Positions 17,876 through 26,608 of a stretch of DNA of 64,000 bases are shown here, piece by piece. The position numbers were made by a program, and so were the translations under genes. The first letter of the stretch is position 1. Every line of letters begins with the position of its first letter. The DNA is from Bradyrhizobium sp. 1(2017) (GTDB taxonomy: Bacteria > Pseudomonadota > Alphaproteobacteria > Rhizobiales > Xanthobacteraceae), in the NCBI RefSeq assembly GCF_011602485.2, contig NZ_CP050022.2, positions 3,616,001-3,680,000 on the forward strand, given 5' to 3'. Below the pieces are notes generated by a model. It searched no databases, had not been told where the DNA came from, and saw only the letters and a list, made by a program, of their open reading frames with translations.

Positions 17876-17986
17876 CCGGTGTCATGCCCCGGCTTGACCG
17901 GGGCATCCAGTACGCCGCAGCCTATCGATTCAATCACAACCGTCACGGCGTACTGGGTCGCCGGTCGAGCCGGGCGACGACACCGG
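17876..17986. repeat. Dispersed palindromic repeat, type 1
   Basis: A 111-bp element bounded by CCGGTGTC and its exact complement GACACCGG. Inside are a CCCCGG/CCGGGG hairpin with a CTTGA loop and the paired GTACGCCG / CGGCGTAC arms. The form is that of the intergenic palindromic elements common in Bradyrhizobium genomes. It lies just after prfC and could act as its terminator. Confidence 0.7.
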
Positions 17987-18052
17987 AGTTGAACGCGAGC
18001 CTGTGAACGCGCGTGGGGTTGACGTGTTCATTCGCGATGCCACGTTCTCATC

Positions 18053-18631
18053 ATGTGGCGCAGCATTCTCGTTATCATCCTGCTGGCGATCTCGGTCGTC
18101 GCCGCCAACGCGCAGCGCCGCCAGATCAATCCGATCCCGTTCTCCCACGAGCCGTGCAGCGTGCTCGACGGCAGGCCCTGCACACCGTCTTATTGCAGCC
18201 CGCTCGAGCCGGGTCCCTGCATTCCCGAGATCGACTATCCCTACGGCCAGAACCTCCAGCTCACGATCGAGAGCGTGCCTGCGCAAGCCGACCGCGCCAA
18301 ATACCAAAAGCCGGATCACGATCTGGACACGATCGGCGACCTCTTCGCCGAGCTGCGCAGCTGCTGGTCGCCGCCGCCAGACAATGGGCGCGCGGGCATG
18401 CAGATGTCGGTGCGCTTCAGCTTCAACAAGGCGGGCGGCCTGATCGGGCCGCCGCGCCTCACATATGCGACCGCGGGCGTGCCCGCAGATACCAGAACCA
18501 CCTACCTCAACGCGATCAACTCCTCCTTGAAGGCCTGCCTGCCGCTGAAGTTCACCAGCGGCCTTGGCGGCGCGCTGGCGGGCAGGCCGATCGCGATCCG
18601 CTATGTCGACAATCGCGAGCTCGGCAAGTAG
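18053..18631 (+). CDS. Exported protein with a TolA/TonB-like C-terminal domain
   Basis: A 192-residue protein with a signal peptide (cleavage after ANA, about residue 20). The cysteine-containing middle (EPCSVLDGRPCTPSYCSPLEP) precedes a C-terminal domain of about 100 residues with LRSCWSPPP, MSVRFSFNKAGGLIGPPRL and LKACLPLKF. That pattern of conserved strands resembles the TolA/TonB C-terminal fold of alphaproteobacteria. This is a fold-level inference; the periplasmic role is unknown. It stands alone between a repeat and the nnrU-like gene. Confidence 0.72.
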   Translation: MWRSILVIILLAISVVAANAQRRQINPIPFSHEPCSVLDGRPCTPSYCSPLEPGPCIPEIDYPYGQNLQLTIESVPAQADRAKYQKPDHDLDTIGDLFAELRSCWSPPPDNGRAGMQMSVRFSFNKAGGLIGPPRLTYATAGVPADTRTTYLNAINSSLKACLPLKFTSGLGGALAGRPIAIRYVDNRELGK

Positions 18632-18703
18632 CGCATCGGTTGCGACAAGCGGCCAATCGATGATACCTCAGAGTCGGGGGCGCTTGCCGAAGGGGAGGAT
18701 GTC

Positions 18704-19288
18704 GTGGGTCTGCTGGTCATGATCCTGGGGCTGGTGCTGTTTTTCGCGGCCCATGTTTTCACGACGAAACGCAAGGCGCGCGCGCAGGCGATCGCGAAGC
18801 TGGGCGAGGGGACCTACAAGCTCCTCTATTCGCTGATCTCGCTGGCGGGGCTCGCGCTGATCATCTGGGGCTATGCCCATTACCGCAGCTCCGGCTGGAT
18901 CGACGTCTGGTATCCGCCGAAGGCGATGAAGCACATCACGCTCGCCTTGATGCTGCCGGCCGTCATCCTGGTGGTGGCCTCCTACTTGCGCGGCCGCATC
19001 TATGCGACCTTGAAGCATCCGATGCTGGCCGGCATCAAGCTGTGGGCCGCCGCGCACCTGCTCGCCAATGGCGATCTCGGCTCCATCATCCTGTTCGGCT
19101 CGTTCCTGGGCTGGGCTGTGTATGATCGCATCACCCTCAAGCGTCGCAGCGATGGCGGCGGGCCGCCGATCCCGGTCGGCGGCGTCAGCAATGATCTGAT
19201 CGCGGTCGCGGTCGGCGTCGTCGCTTATCTGGCGCTGGCCTTCGCGTTCCATCCGGTCGTGATCGGCGTTCCCGTGATCGGGGTCTAG
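18704..19288 (+). CDS. NnrU family membrane protein
   Basis: A 194-residue integral membrane protein of the NnrU family, with five or six hydrophobic segments. Family hallmarks are the N-terminal LGLVLFFAAHVF, HPMLAGIKLWAAAHLLANGD and the FGSFLGWAVYDRI segment. NnrU is linked to nitrite/nitric oxide respiration in some proteobacteria and the NnrU domain is shared with methanethiol methyltransferase-like (isoprenylcysteine methyltransferase-related) proteins; no denitrification gene is adjacent here. It starts with GTG 18704 behind GGGGAGG. Confidence 0.85.
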   Translation: MGLLVMILGLVLFFAAHVFTTKRKARAQAIAKLGEGTYKLLYSLISLAGLALIIWGYAHYRSSGWIDVWYPPKAMKHITLALMLPAVILVVASYLRGRIYATLKHPMLAGIKLWAAAHLLANGDLGSIILFGSFLGWAVYDRITLKRRSDGGGPPIPVGGVSNDLIAVAVGVVAYLALAFAFHPVVIGVPVIGV

Positions 19289-19361
19289 CCGGTCAGCACA
19301 AGACGAGACCCGGCTGTCCATGCGCGGAAGCCGGCAAGAGCAACAAGCCGAGGACCCTTCG

Positions 19362-20954
19362 ATGGATTGGTCGCAATCTCAGATCCCGCCGATGCGCCTC
19401 GAGGCGCGCTTCGGCGATCGGGTGGTTCCGGCATTTGCGGATCGGCCTGCGAGCCTGTGGGCGATGATCACCGAGGCGCACGGCCGCAACACCGATGCCG
19501 AAGCGCTAATCTGCGGCAACGTCCGCCTGAGCTGGCGCCAGGCGGTGGAGCAGGCGGCGCGGATCGCGGCGGGCTTTCGCAAGCTCGGCCTCGAGCGCGG
19601 CGACCGCGTCGCCATCCTGCTCGGCAACCGCATCGAATTTCCGCTGCTGCTGTTCGCTGCAGCGCATGAGGGGCTGGTCACCGTGCTGCTCAGCACGCGC
19701 CAGCAGAAGCCGGAGATCGCCTATGTTCTGGGCGATTGCGGCGCCAAGATCCTGATCCACGAAGCCTCGCTCGGCGAGCGCCTGCCCGATGCGCAGGATG
19801 CGCCAGATCTGGTCCACCGCATCGCCGTGGACGATGATCCGGCCCGGTCTCGCTTCTCAGCGCTCGCCGACAACGCGCCGGCAACGGCACCGGTCGAGGT
19901 GAGCGAAGAGGACACCGCGATGATCCTCTACACCTCGGGCACCACGGGCAAGCCGAAGGGCGCGATGCTGGCCCATTGCAACATCGTCCACTCCTCGATG
20001 GTGTTCGTGTCCTGCCTGCAATTGACCGAAGCGGATCGCTCGATCGCGGCGGTGCCGCTCGGCCATGTCACCGGCGTCGTCGCCAACATCACGACCATGA
20101 TCCGCTGCGGCGGCGCGCTGATCATCATGCCGGAATTCAAGGCCGCCGATTATCTCAAGCTCGCCGCGCGCGAGCGCGTCACCTACACCGTGATGGTGCC
20201 GGCGATGTACAATCTCTGCCTGCTGCAGCCCGATTTCGACGGCTACGATTTGTCGAGCTGGCGCATCGGCGGCTTCGGCGGCGCGCCGATGCCGGTCGCG
20301 ACCATCGAGAAGCTCAAGGCGAAGATTCCCGGCCTGAAGCTGATGAACTGCTACGGCGCGACCGAGACGACATCGCCCTCGACGATCATGCCGGGCGAGC
20401 TGACGGAGAGGCATATCGACAGCGTCGGCCTGCCGTGCCCCGGCGCGCGCATCGTCGCGATGGGGGCCGACGGGCGCGAGCTGCCCCCTGACCAGATCGG
20501 CGAGCTCTGGATCCAGAGCGCCTCCGTCATCAAGGGCTATTGGAACAACCCGAAGGCCACGGCCGAAAGCTTCACCAGTGGGTTCTGGCATTCCGGTGAT
20601 CTCGGCTCGGTCGATGCCGACGGCTTCGTCCGCGTGTTCGACCGGCAGAAGGACATGATCAATCGCGGCGGCCTGAAGATCTATTCGGCCGAGGTCGAAT
20701 CCGTGCTGGCGGGCCATCCCGCGGTGGTCGAGAGCGCGATCATTGCCAAGGCCTGCCCGGTGCTGGGCGAGCGCGTCCATGCCGTGGTGGTGACGCGCAG
20801 CCCGGTTGCCGGCGAGGCCTTGCGGGCCTGGTGCGCCGAGCGGCTGTCCGATTACAAGGTTCCCGAGACCCTGGCGATCACGGCCGAGCCGCTGCCGCGC
20901 AACGCCAATGGCAAGGTTCTGAAGCGGCAGCTGCGGGAGCTGCTCGGAAGCTGA
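19362..20954 (+). CDS. Acyl-CoA synthetase / AMP-dependent ligase
   Basis: A 530-residue class I adenylate-forming enzyme (ANL superfamily), which activates a carboxylic acid with ATP and transfers it to CoA. P-loop TSGTTGKPKG is at 191-200, the A5 motif NCYGATETTSPS follows, then GFWHSGDLGSVDADGFV, the hinge region DRQKDMINRGGLKIYSAEVE and the A10 lysine in PRNANGKVLKRQL. ATG 19362 is preferred over an earlier in-frame ATG at 19320 because the conserved part starts soon after it. It resembles medium/long-chain or aromatic acid ligases; the acid is not determinable. Confidence 0.92.
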   Translation: MDWSQSQIPPMRLEARFGDRVVPAFADRPASLWAMITEAHGRNTDAEALICGNVRLSWRQAVEQAARIAAGFRKLGLERGDRVAILLGNRIEFPLLLFAAAHEGLVTVLLSTRQQKPEIAYVLGDCGAKILIHEASLGERLPDAQDAPDLVHRIAVDDDPARSRFSALADNAPATAPVEVSEEDTAMILYTSGTTGKPKGAMLAHCNIVHSSMVFVSCLQLTEADRSIAAVPLGHVTGVVANITTMIRCGGALIIMPEFKAADYLKLAARERVTYTVMVPAMYNLCLLQPDFDGYDLSSWRIGGFGGAPMPVATIEKLKAKIPGLKLMNCYGATETTSPSTIMPGELTERHIDSVGLPCPGARIVAMGADGRELPPDQIGELWIQSASVIKGYWNNPKATAESFTSGFWHSGDLGSVDADGFVRVFDRQKDMINRGGLKIYSAEVESVLAGHPAVVESAIIAKACPVLGERVHAVVVTRSPVAGEALRAWCAERLSDYKVPETLAITAEPLPRNANGKVLKRQLRELLGS

Positions 20955-21122
20955 GCCGGGCCGGCGGTTCTTCCGGGCCAGCCCGGGTGGTTAACGCCTT
21001 GATCGGGCTCGCTTTGCCTTGCCACCGCCATATCGTTAGGGTACCTCGCCGCCACGTGGGGACGGGATTCCTGACGCGAACGCTTTGGCGCGCGCACCCG
21101 GACGGGCATGGGATTAGCATAA

Positions 21123-21776
21123 GTGTCTGAATTATTTGACGAAGTCAACGAGGAAGTACGTCGCGAACAGCTCAAGAAGCTGTGGGACAAGTATTCGATC
21201 TACTTCATCGCCCTGATGGTGCTGGTCGTGGCTGGCGTCGCCGGCTGGCGCGGCTACCAATACCTTGAGACCAAGAAGGCCGCCGAGGCCGGCGCGGCCT
21301 TCGAGAAGGCCGTCGAGCTGTCCGAGCAGGACAAGCACGCCGACGCCGAGAAGGCCTTCACCGAGCTCGCCGCGACGGCTCCGTCCGGCTATCGCATCCT
21401 GGCCCGGCTGCGCGCTGCGGCCGAGGCCGCCAACCGCGATCCCAAGGCCGCCGCGAAGATGTATGACGACATTGCTGCCGACCGCAGCGTCGGCGGTGAG
21501 TGGCAGGATCTGGCCAAGCTCCGGGCCGCGGGCCTGGTGCTCGACGGTGCGAGCTACGCCGACATGCAGCAGCGGCTTGAGGCCTCCGCCGCGCCGAAAT
21601 CGACTTTCCGCCACAGCGCCCGCGAGATGCTGGCGCTGTCGGCCTGGCGCAACAACGACATGACCGCCGCCCGCAAATGGCTCGATGCGATCTCCGAGGA
21701 CGGCGAAACGCCGCCCGGCCTGCGGTCGCGCGCCGAGGCGCTCCAGGCTCTGCTGCCCCCCGTCGCCAAAAGCTGA
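21123..21776 (+). CDS. YfgM-like membrane-anchored TPR protein
   Basis: A 217-residue protein with a cytoplasmic N terminus (MSELFDEVNEEVRREQLKKL), one membrane span at about residues 26-44 and a periplasmic TPR-like helical domain. This is the layout of YfgM, which assists the SecYEG/PpiD export machinery in E. coli. It starts with GTG 21123. It precedes a lipoprotein gene and der, mirroring the enterobacterial yfgM-bamB-der order. Confidence 0.85.
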   Translation: MSELFDEVNEEVRREQLKKLWDKYSIYFIALMVLVVAGVAGWRGYQYLETKKAAEAGAAFEKAVELSEQDKHADAEKAFTELAATAPSGYRILARLRAAAEAANRDPKAAAKMYDDIAADRSVGGEWQDLAKLRAAGLVLDGASYADMQQRLEASAAPKSTFRHSAREMLALSAWRNNDMTAARKWLDAISEDGETPPGLRSRAEALQALLPPVAKS

Positions 21777-21806
21777 CGACGGCTTCTGATTTAAGCGAGA
21801 CACAAG

Positions 21807-22358
21807 ATGCGCCGCACGCCACGCTTGATCGCAGCCGCCGTCCTGATCGCCTTCACGGGCGTGCTGGGCGGCTGCTCCAGCTTCGATCCAAGCGACATGC
21901 TCGACTTCCTCGACACCAAGAAGAAGCTGCCTGGCGACCGCAAGCCGGTCTTTCCGGAGGGCGTGCCGGGCCTCGAGCAGGGTGTGCCCAGGGAGATGTA
22001 CAAGGGCGCACAGCAGCAGCCCGATCCGAATGCACCCGCCGTTGCGGCCCTGCCTGCGGAGCCGCCGCCCGAGCCCGCCAAGCCGGCCAAGGGGGCCAAG
22101 GCGACGAAGTCCCGGCAGCCAGCCGCCACGGCGGCCGCACCGGCTGACGCACCCGCCGGCGAAGTCGATGGCGAAGCCCAGCCGGAGGCCGCGCCGCCCA
22201 CGGCCGCTCCCCCGCCCAAGCACAAGATCGTCCGCAGGCGTACCACCGCGCCGCCGCCGGATCAGACTGTCCAGCAGGCGCAACCGACCCAGACCACGCA
22301 GCAGCAATCGCAGGGCGCCTTCCCGGCGCCGCTGCCGAGCGGCAGCTTCTCGCGCTAG
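21807..22358 (+). CDS. Pro/Ala-rich lipoprotein of unknown function
   Basis: A 183-residue protein with a lipoprotein signal: a hydrophobic stretch and lipobox LGGC with C23 as the lipidated residue. After about 60 structured-looking residues (KKLPGDRKPVFPEGVPGLEQGVP) it turns into a disordered Pro/Ala/Gln-rich tail. In E. coli the outer-membrane assembly lipoprotein bamB sits in the same place between yfgM and der, but no propeller repeats are visible here, so this is not BamB. It may have a related envelope role through position only. Confidence 0.8.
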   Translation: MRRTPRLIAAAVLIAFTGVLGGCSSFDPSDMLDFLDTKKKLPGDRKPVFPEGVPGLEQGVPREMYKGAQQQPDPNAPAVAALPAEPPPEPAKPAKGAKATKSRQPAATAAAPADAPAGEVDGEAQPEAAPPTAAPPPKHKIVRRRTTAPPPDQTVQQAQPTQTTQQQSQGAFPAPLPSGSFSR

Positions 22359-22406
22359 TTTTTCATTGCATTGACACGCGCAGCCCCGGCAGCGCACGAA
22401 TGACAG

Positions 22407-23789
22407 ATGTCCTTCACGATCGCCATCATCGGCCGGCCCAATGTCGGCAAATCGACGCTGTTCAACCGCCTGGTCGGACAGAAGCTCGCGCTCGTCGATG
22501 ACCTGCCGGGCGTCACCCGCGACCGCCGCGAGGGTGAGGCCAGGCTCGGCGATCTCGACTTCACCATCATCGATACTGCCGGCCTCGACGAGGGTGCCAA
22601 GGGCTCGCTGACCGCGCGTATGCAGGAGCAAACCGAGACCGCGATCGCGCAGGCCGATGCGCTGTTCTTCGTCATCGACGCCCGCATCGGCCTCACGCCC
22701 ACCGATCGCGCCTTCGCCGATTTCGCCCGCAAGGCGAACAAGCCGGTGCTGCTGGTCGCCAACAAGAGCGAAGGCAAGCACGGCGATGCCGGCGCGATGG
22801 AATCCTTTGCGCTCGGCCTCGGCGATCCCATCCAGATCTCGGCCGAGCATGGCGAGGGCATGGGCGAGCTCTACGACGCGCTTGCCAGGCTGATGCCGGA
22901 GCCCGTCGAGGAGGACGACGACGAGGACGAGGCGCCGATCTCGGAGGAAGAGGCGGCGACGCGCCCGATCCGGGTCGCGATCGTCGGTCGGCCCAATGCC
23001 GGCAAGTCGACGCTGATCAACCATCTGCTCGGCGAGGAGCGCCTGCTGACGAGCCCGGAGGCGGGCACCACGCGCGATTCCATCGCGGTCGAGATCAACT
23101 GGAAGGGCCGTGATTTTCGCGTGTTCGACACCGCGGGCCTGCGCCGGCGCTCGCGCATCGAGGAGAAGCTGGAGAAGCTCTCGGTCGCGGACGCGTTACG
23201 CGCGGTGCGCTTTGCCGAAGTCGTCGTGCTGATGATGGACACGCAGAACCGCTTCGAGGAGCAGGATCTGCGGATCGCCGATCTGATCGAGCGCGAGGGC
23301 CGGGCCGTGGTGCTTGCCGTCAACAAATGGGACCTGATGGAGACCAAGGGCGGCGGCGCGATCTCGGGCCTGCGCCGCGACGCCGACCATTGGCTGCCGC
23401 AGCTCAAGGGCGTGCCTGTCGTCGCCGTGTCCGGCTTGATGGGCGAAGGCATTGACCGCCTGATGCAGGCGATCCAGGACGCCTATGCGATCTGGAACAG
23501 GCGCGTGCCGACGGCAGCGCTCAATCGCTGGTTCGAGCAGGCGATCCAGGCCAATCCGCCGCCCGCGGTTTCCGGCCGCAGGCTGAAGCTGAACTACATC
23601 ACACAGACGAAAGCGCGCCCGCCGAGCTTCGTGCTGTTCTGCTCGCGTGCCGACGCGGTGCCGCAATCCTATTTGCGCTATCTCACCAACTCGATGCGCG
23701 AGACCTTCGAACTGCCGGGCACGCCGGTGCGCATCACGTTGCGCGAGAAGGCCAATCCCTTCGCGCACAAGCGCAAGCGGCCGTCGTGA
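22407..23789 (+). CDS. der: GTPase Der (EngA), ribosome assembly
   Basis: A 460-residue double-Era-like GTPase required for 50S subunit maturation. The first G domain has [12 protein letters not shown] (residues 9-20) and DTAGLDEG; the second has [12 protein letters not shown] and [13 protein letters not shown] with NKWD. The first domain's G4 reads NKSE instead of NKxD, a known variation in this family. An acidic linker ([16 protein letters not shown]) separates the domains, and a KH-like domain ends the protein. The stop overlaps the start of the following MFS gene by 4 bases. Confidence 0.96.
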   Translation: MSFTIAIIGRPNVGKSTLFNRLVGQKLALVDDLPGVTRDRREGEARLGDLDFTIIDTAGLDEGAKGSLTARMQEQTETAIAQADALFFVIDARIGLTPTDRAFADFARKANKPVLLVANKSEGKHGDAGAMESFALGLGDPIQISAEHGEGMGELYDALARLMPEPVEEDDDEDEAPISEEEAATRPIRVAIVGRPNAGKSTLINHLLGEERLLTSPEAGTTRDSIAVEINWKGRDFRVFDTAGLRRRSRIEEKLEKLSVADALRAVRFAEVVVLMMDTQNRFEEQDLRIADLIEREGRAVVLAVNKWDLMETKGGGAISGLRRDADHWLPQLKGVPVVAVSGLMGEGIDRLMQAIQDAYAIWNRRVPTAALNRWFEQAIQANPPPAVSGRRLKLNYITQTKARPPSFVLFCSRADAVPQSYLRYLTNSMRETFELPGTPVRITLREKANPFAHKRKRPS

Positions 23790-25042
23790 GCGACGGCTCC
23801 GGCGAGGCGAAGGCGCAGGGCGCGCCGCCGGTCCGGCGCGGGGCGGTCGCCTTCATCTTCGTCACCATCCTGCTCGACATGCTCGCGCTCGGCGTGATCA
23901 TGCCGATCCTGCCGAAGCTGATTGAAAGCTTCGTCGACAACGACACCGCGCATGCGGCGCGCATCTTCGGCCTGTTCGGCACCGCCTGGGCATTGATGCA
24001 GTTCGTGTTCTCGCCGCTGCTCGGTGCGCTGTCGGATCGCTTCGGGCGCCGGCCGGTGGTGCTGCTGTCGAATTTCGGGCTCGCGGCCGATTACGTGTTG
24101 ATGGCGCTGGCGCCGTCGCTGGCCTGGCTGTTCATCGGCCGGGTGGTCTCCGGCATCACCTCGGCCAGCATCTCGACCGCCTTCGCCTACATCTCCGACA
24201 TCACGCCGCCGGAGCGGCGTGCGGCGGTGTTCGGCAGGATAGGCGCGGCCTTCGGCGCCGGCTTCATCCTGGGGCCGGCGCTCGGCGGCCTGCTCGGCGA
24301 CGTCGATCCGCGCCTGCCGTTCTGGGCCTCGGCAGCCCTCAGCTTCGCCAATGCGCTCTACGGGCTCTTCGTCCTGCCGGAATCGCTCGCGCCCGACAAG
24401 CGCGCGCCGTTCCGCTGGCGAAGTGCCAGTCCGGTCGGGGCGCTGCATCTGTTGCGATCCAACGCGGTGCTGGCCGCCTTGTCGGTCGTCAACTTCATCG
24501 CGCAGGTCGCGCACGTCGTGTTGCCCTCGACCTTCGTGCTCTATGCGACCTATCGCTACGGCTGGGATTCCAAGACGGTGGGACTGACGCTCGCCATGGT
24601 CGGCATCTGCGCCATGGTGGTGCAGGGGCTCGCCATCGGCCCGATCGTGCGCGCGCTCGGCGAGCGGAACGCGCTGTTGGTGGGTCTGTGCTGTGGCGCG
24701 CTCGGCTTCGTCGTGCTGGGGGCGGCGCCGACGGGACCGCTATCTTGGCTCGGCATTCCCATTCTGGCGCTGTGGGGCATCTCCGGCGCCGCCTCGCAAT
24801 CGCTGATGACGCGGCTGGTCGCGCCTGATCAGCAGGGCCAGTTGCAGGGCGCGACCGCGAGCGTGCAGAGCGTGTCGCAGCTCGTCGGCCCGTTCCTGTT
24901 CACGCTGACATTTTCCTATTTCATCGGCGCCAGCGCGCCGCTGCACCTGCCCGGCGCGCCGTTCCTGCTGGCGGCGGTACTTATGGTGGTCTGCGTGGCG
25001 ATCGCGGTGCGGTCGCTGGGTGGGATCAAGACGGTTTCGTAG
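23786..25042 (+). CDS. MFS drug/tetracycline-type efflux transporter
   Basis: A 418-residue, 12-span major facilitator. Motif A is [11 protein letters not shown] between spans 2 and 3, and the TCR/Tet branch motif is seen in [13 protein letters not shown]. It starts at GTG 23786, overlapping the der stop (GTGA), so it is translationally coupled to der even though the functions are unrelated. The substrate is unknown; TetA resemblance alone does not imply tetracycline resistance. Confidence 0.9.
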   Translation: MSDGSGEAKAQGAPPVRRGAVAFIFVTILLDMLALGVIMPILPKLIESFVDNDTAHAARIFGLFGTAWALMQFVFSPLLGALSDRFGRRPVVLLSNFGLAADYVLMALAPSLAWLFIGRVVSGITSASISTAFAYISDITPPERRAAVFGRIGAAFGAGFILGPALGGLLGDVDPRLPFWASAALSFANALYGLFVLPESLAPDKRAPFRWRSASPVGALHLLRSNAVLAALSVVNFIAQVAHVVLPSTFVLYATYRYGWDSKTVGLTLAMVGICAMVVQGLAIGPIVRALGERNALLVGLCCGALGFVVLGAAPTGPLSWLGIPILALWGISGAASQSLMTRLVAPDQQGQLQGATASVQSVSQLVGPFLFTLTFSYFIGASAPLHLPGAPFLLAAVLMVVCVAIAVRSLGGIKTVS

Positions 25043-25075
25043 GGTGGGCAAAGGCGCCTAAGCGCCGCGCCCACC
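25043..25075. terminator. Hairpin after the MFS gene (repeat type 5)
   Basis: GGTGGGC and GGCGC pair with GCGCC and GCCCACC in a two-part stem starting at the MFS stop codon. The sequence belongs to a short family (GGTGGGCAAAG...) of dispersed elements common in Bradyrhizobium; it likely ends the der-MFS transcript. Confidence 0.5.
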
Positions 25076-25156
25076 ATATCGCCGCGACCTCAAGAAGTGG
25101 TGGCACGCTCCGCTTTGCCCATCCTGCGGCGGCGTCTTTCATGGCACCAAATGCAA

Positions 25157-25180
25157 ATGCCCGGGCGGTAGCCCGGGCAT
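25157..25180. repeat. Perfect 10-bp-stem palindrome
   Basis: ATGCCCGGGC and GCCCGGGCAT surround a GGTA loop, in the gap between the MFS gene and the convergent binding-protein gene. A REP-like element that could terminate transcripts from either side; no U tract follows. Confidence 0.55.
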
Positions 25181-25214
25181 GACGTCGTCGAGGGTCTGCG
25201 TGACCGCTATGCGG

Positions 25215-26441
25215 TCACTTCTTCACCAGCGGGCAATCGCTGTCCTTGAGCGGCTTGGCCGCGTCTTCCGGTGCGATGGTGGCGATCTGCTTGTAGTAGT
25301 CCCACGGACCCTTCGACTCCTCGGGCTTCTTCACCTCGAAAAGATAGGCCGGGATGAGACGACGTCCGTCCTGGCGCAGGGGTCCGTTGCCGAACAGCGG
25401 ATCGTCGGTCGGCAGCTCCTTCATCTTGGCGACGACCTTGGCGCCGTCCCGAGGATTGCCGCCGAGCGCCTCCATCGCCTTCAGATAATGCAGCACCATC
25501 GCGTAATTGCCGGCCTGGGTCATCGAGGGCATCGCGTTCTTGCTGGCCATCGCCGAGAACCGCTTCGACCATTCGCGGGTCTTGTCGTTCAGGTCCCAAT
25601 AGAACGATTCAGTGAAGGTCAGGCCCTGCGCGGTCTTGAGGCCCAGCGAGTGCACGTCGTTGATGAACAGCAGCAGCGCGGCGAGCTTCTGGCCACCCTG
25701 GACGATGCCGAACTCGGCGGCCTGCTTGATGGCGTTGGTGGTGTCGCCGCCGGCATTGGCGAGGCCGATGATCTTGGCTTTCGACGATTGTGCCTGAAGC
25801 AGGAAGGAGGAGAAGTCTGCGGTGTTGAGCGGGTGCTTGACGCCGCCGAGCAGCTTGCCGCCATTGGCCGTGACGACGGCACCGGTGTCGCGCTCCAGCG
25901 CATGACCGAATGCGTAGTCGGCGGTCAGGAAGAACCAGCTGTCGCCGCCGGCCTTGGTCAGCGCCTTGCCAGTGCCGTTGGCCAGCATGTAGGTGTCATA
26001 GGTGTAGGAAATCGTGTTCGGCGTGCAGGCCTTGCCGGTGAGGTCCGCGGTGGCCGCGCCCGAATTGAGCAGCACCGCATTCTTTTCCTTGACGAGATTG
26101 CTCACCGCGAGCGCCACGCCCGAGCTCGGCGTGTCCGCGATCGCGTCGACCTTCTCGTTGTCAATCCATTGCCGGGCGATGTTGACGCCGACGTCGGGCT
26201 TGTTCTGGTGATCGCCGCTCAGGACTTCAATCTTCCAGCCCTTCTTGAGCAGGCCGGAATCCTCGACCGCCATCTTGATGGCAACCACAGAGTTCGGGCC
26301 GCCGATGTCGGCATAGAGGCTGGACATGTCGTTGAGCACGCCAATCTTGACGGTCTTGTCCTGGGCATGGGCGGATGTGGCAAAACCGAAAGCGGCGCAG
26401 GCCAAAAAGGCGGCGGTGCGGCGCGCGAACGTCGTCATCAT
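25215..26441 (-). CDS. Orphan branched-chain amino acid-type periplasmic binding protein
   Basis: A 408-residue type I periplasmic binding protein with signal peptide (cleavage after AHA, about residue 26). The mature protein starts QDKTVKIGVLNDMSSLYAD and is a close paralogue of the protein at 10797-12020, sharing long identical blocks such as GGDTTNAIKQAAEFGIV (one residue different) and LFEVKKP. No permease or ATPase is adjacent, so it may feed the liv transporter in this window or another one. Solitary minus-strand gene. Confidence 0.92.
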   Translation of the reverse strand: MMTTFARRTAAFLACAAFGFATSAHAQDKTVKIGVLNDMSSLYADIGGPNSVVAIKMAVEDSGLLKKGWKIEVLSGDHQNKPDVGVNIARQWIDNEKVDAIADTPSSGVALAVSNLVKEKNAVLLNSGAATADLTGKACTPNTISYTYDTYMLANGTGKALTKAGGDSWFFLTADYAFGHALERDTGAVVTANGGKLLGGVKHPLNTADFSSFLLQAQSSKAKIIGLANAGGDTTNAIKQAAEFGIVQGGQKLAALLLFINDVHSLGLKTAQGLTFTESFYWDLNDKTREWSKRFSAMASKNAMPSMTQAGNYAMVLHYLKAMEALGGNPRDGAKVVAKMKELPTDDPLFGNGPLRQDGRRLIPAYLFEVKKPEESKGPWDYYKQIATIAPEDAAKPLKDSDCPLVKK

Positions 26442-26546
26442 GAAAGGTTTCCTCCAATGTCAAATATGCGGACGGCTCTCTTGCGGAGCCTTGTTCCGGC
26501 TGATGGCTCTACCGTGTCCCACGGCCGGCGGCAATGCACCTAAAGC

Positions 26547-26575
26547 CGGATGACGCTGCGTCGTAGCGTCATCCG
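26547..26575. terminator. Terminator-like hairpin between two minus-strand genes
   Basis: CGGATGACGCT pairs perfectly with AGCGTCATCCG around a 7-base loop. It lies 34 bases after the stop of the NHL-propeller gene on the minus strand and before the binding-protein gene. No clear U tract, so termination is an inference. Confidence 0.5.
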
Positions 26576-26608
26576 TCGGTTAACTTTTGGGCAAAATGCG
26601 TTGAGACG

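Noticed and set aside
21132-23024. 630-codon minus ORF opposite yfgM-lipoprotein-der
   Set aside because: A shadow ORF; the opposite strand encodes three recognised proteins.
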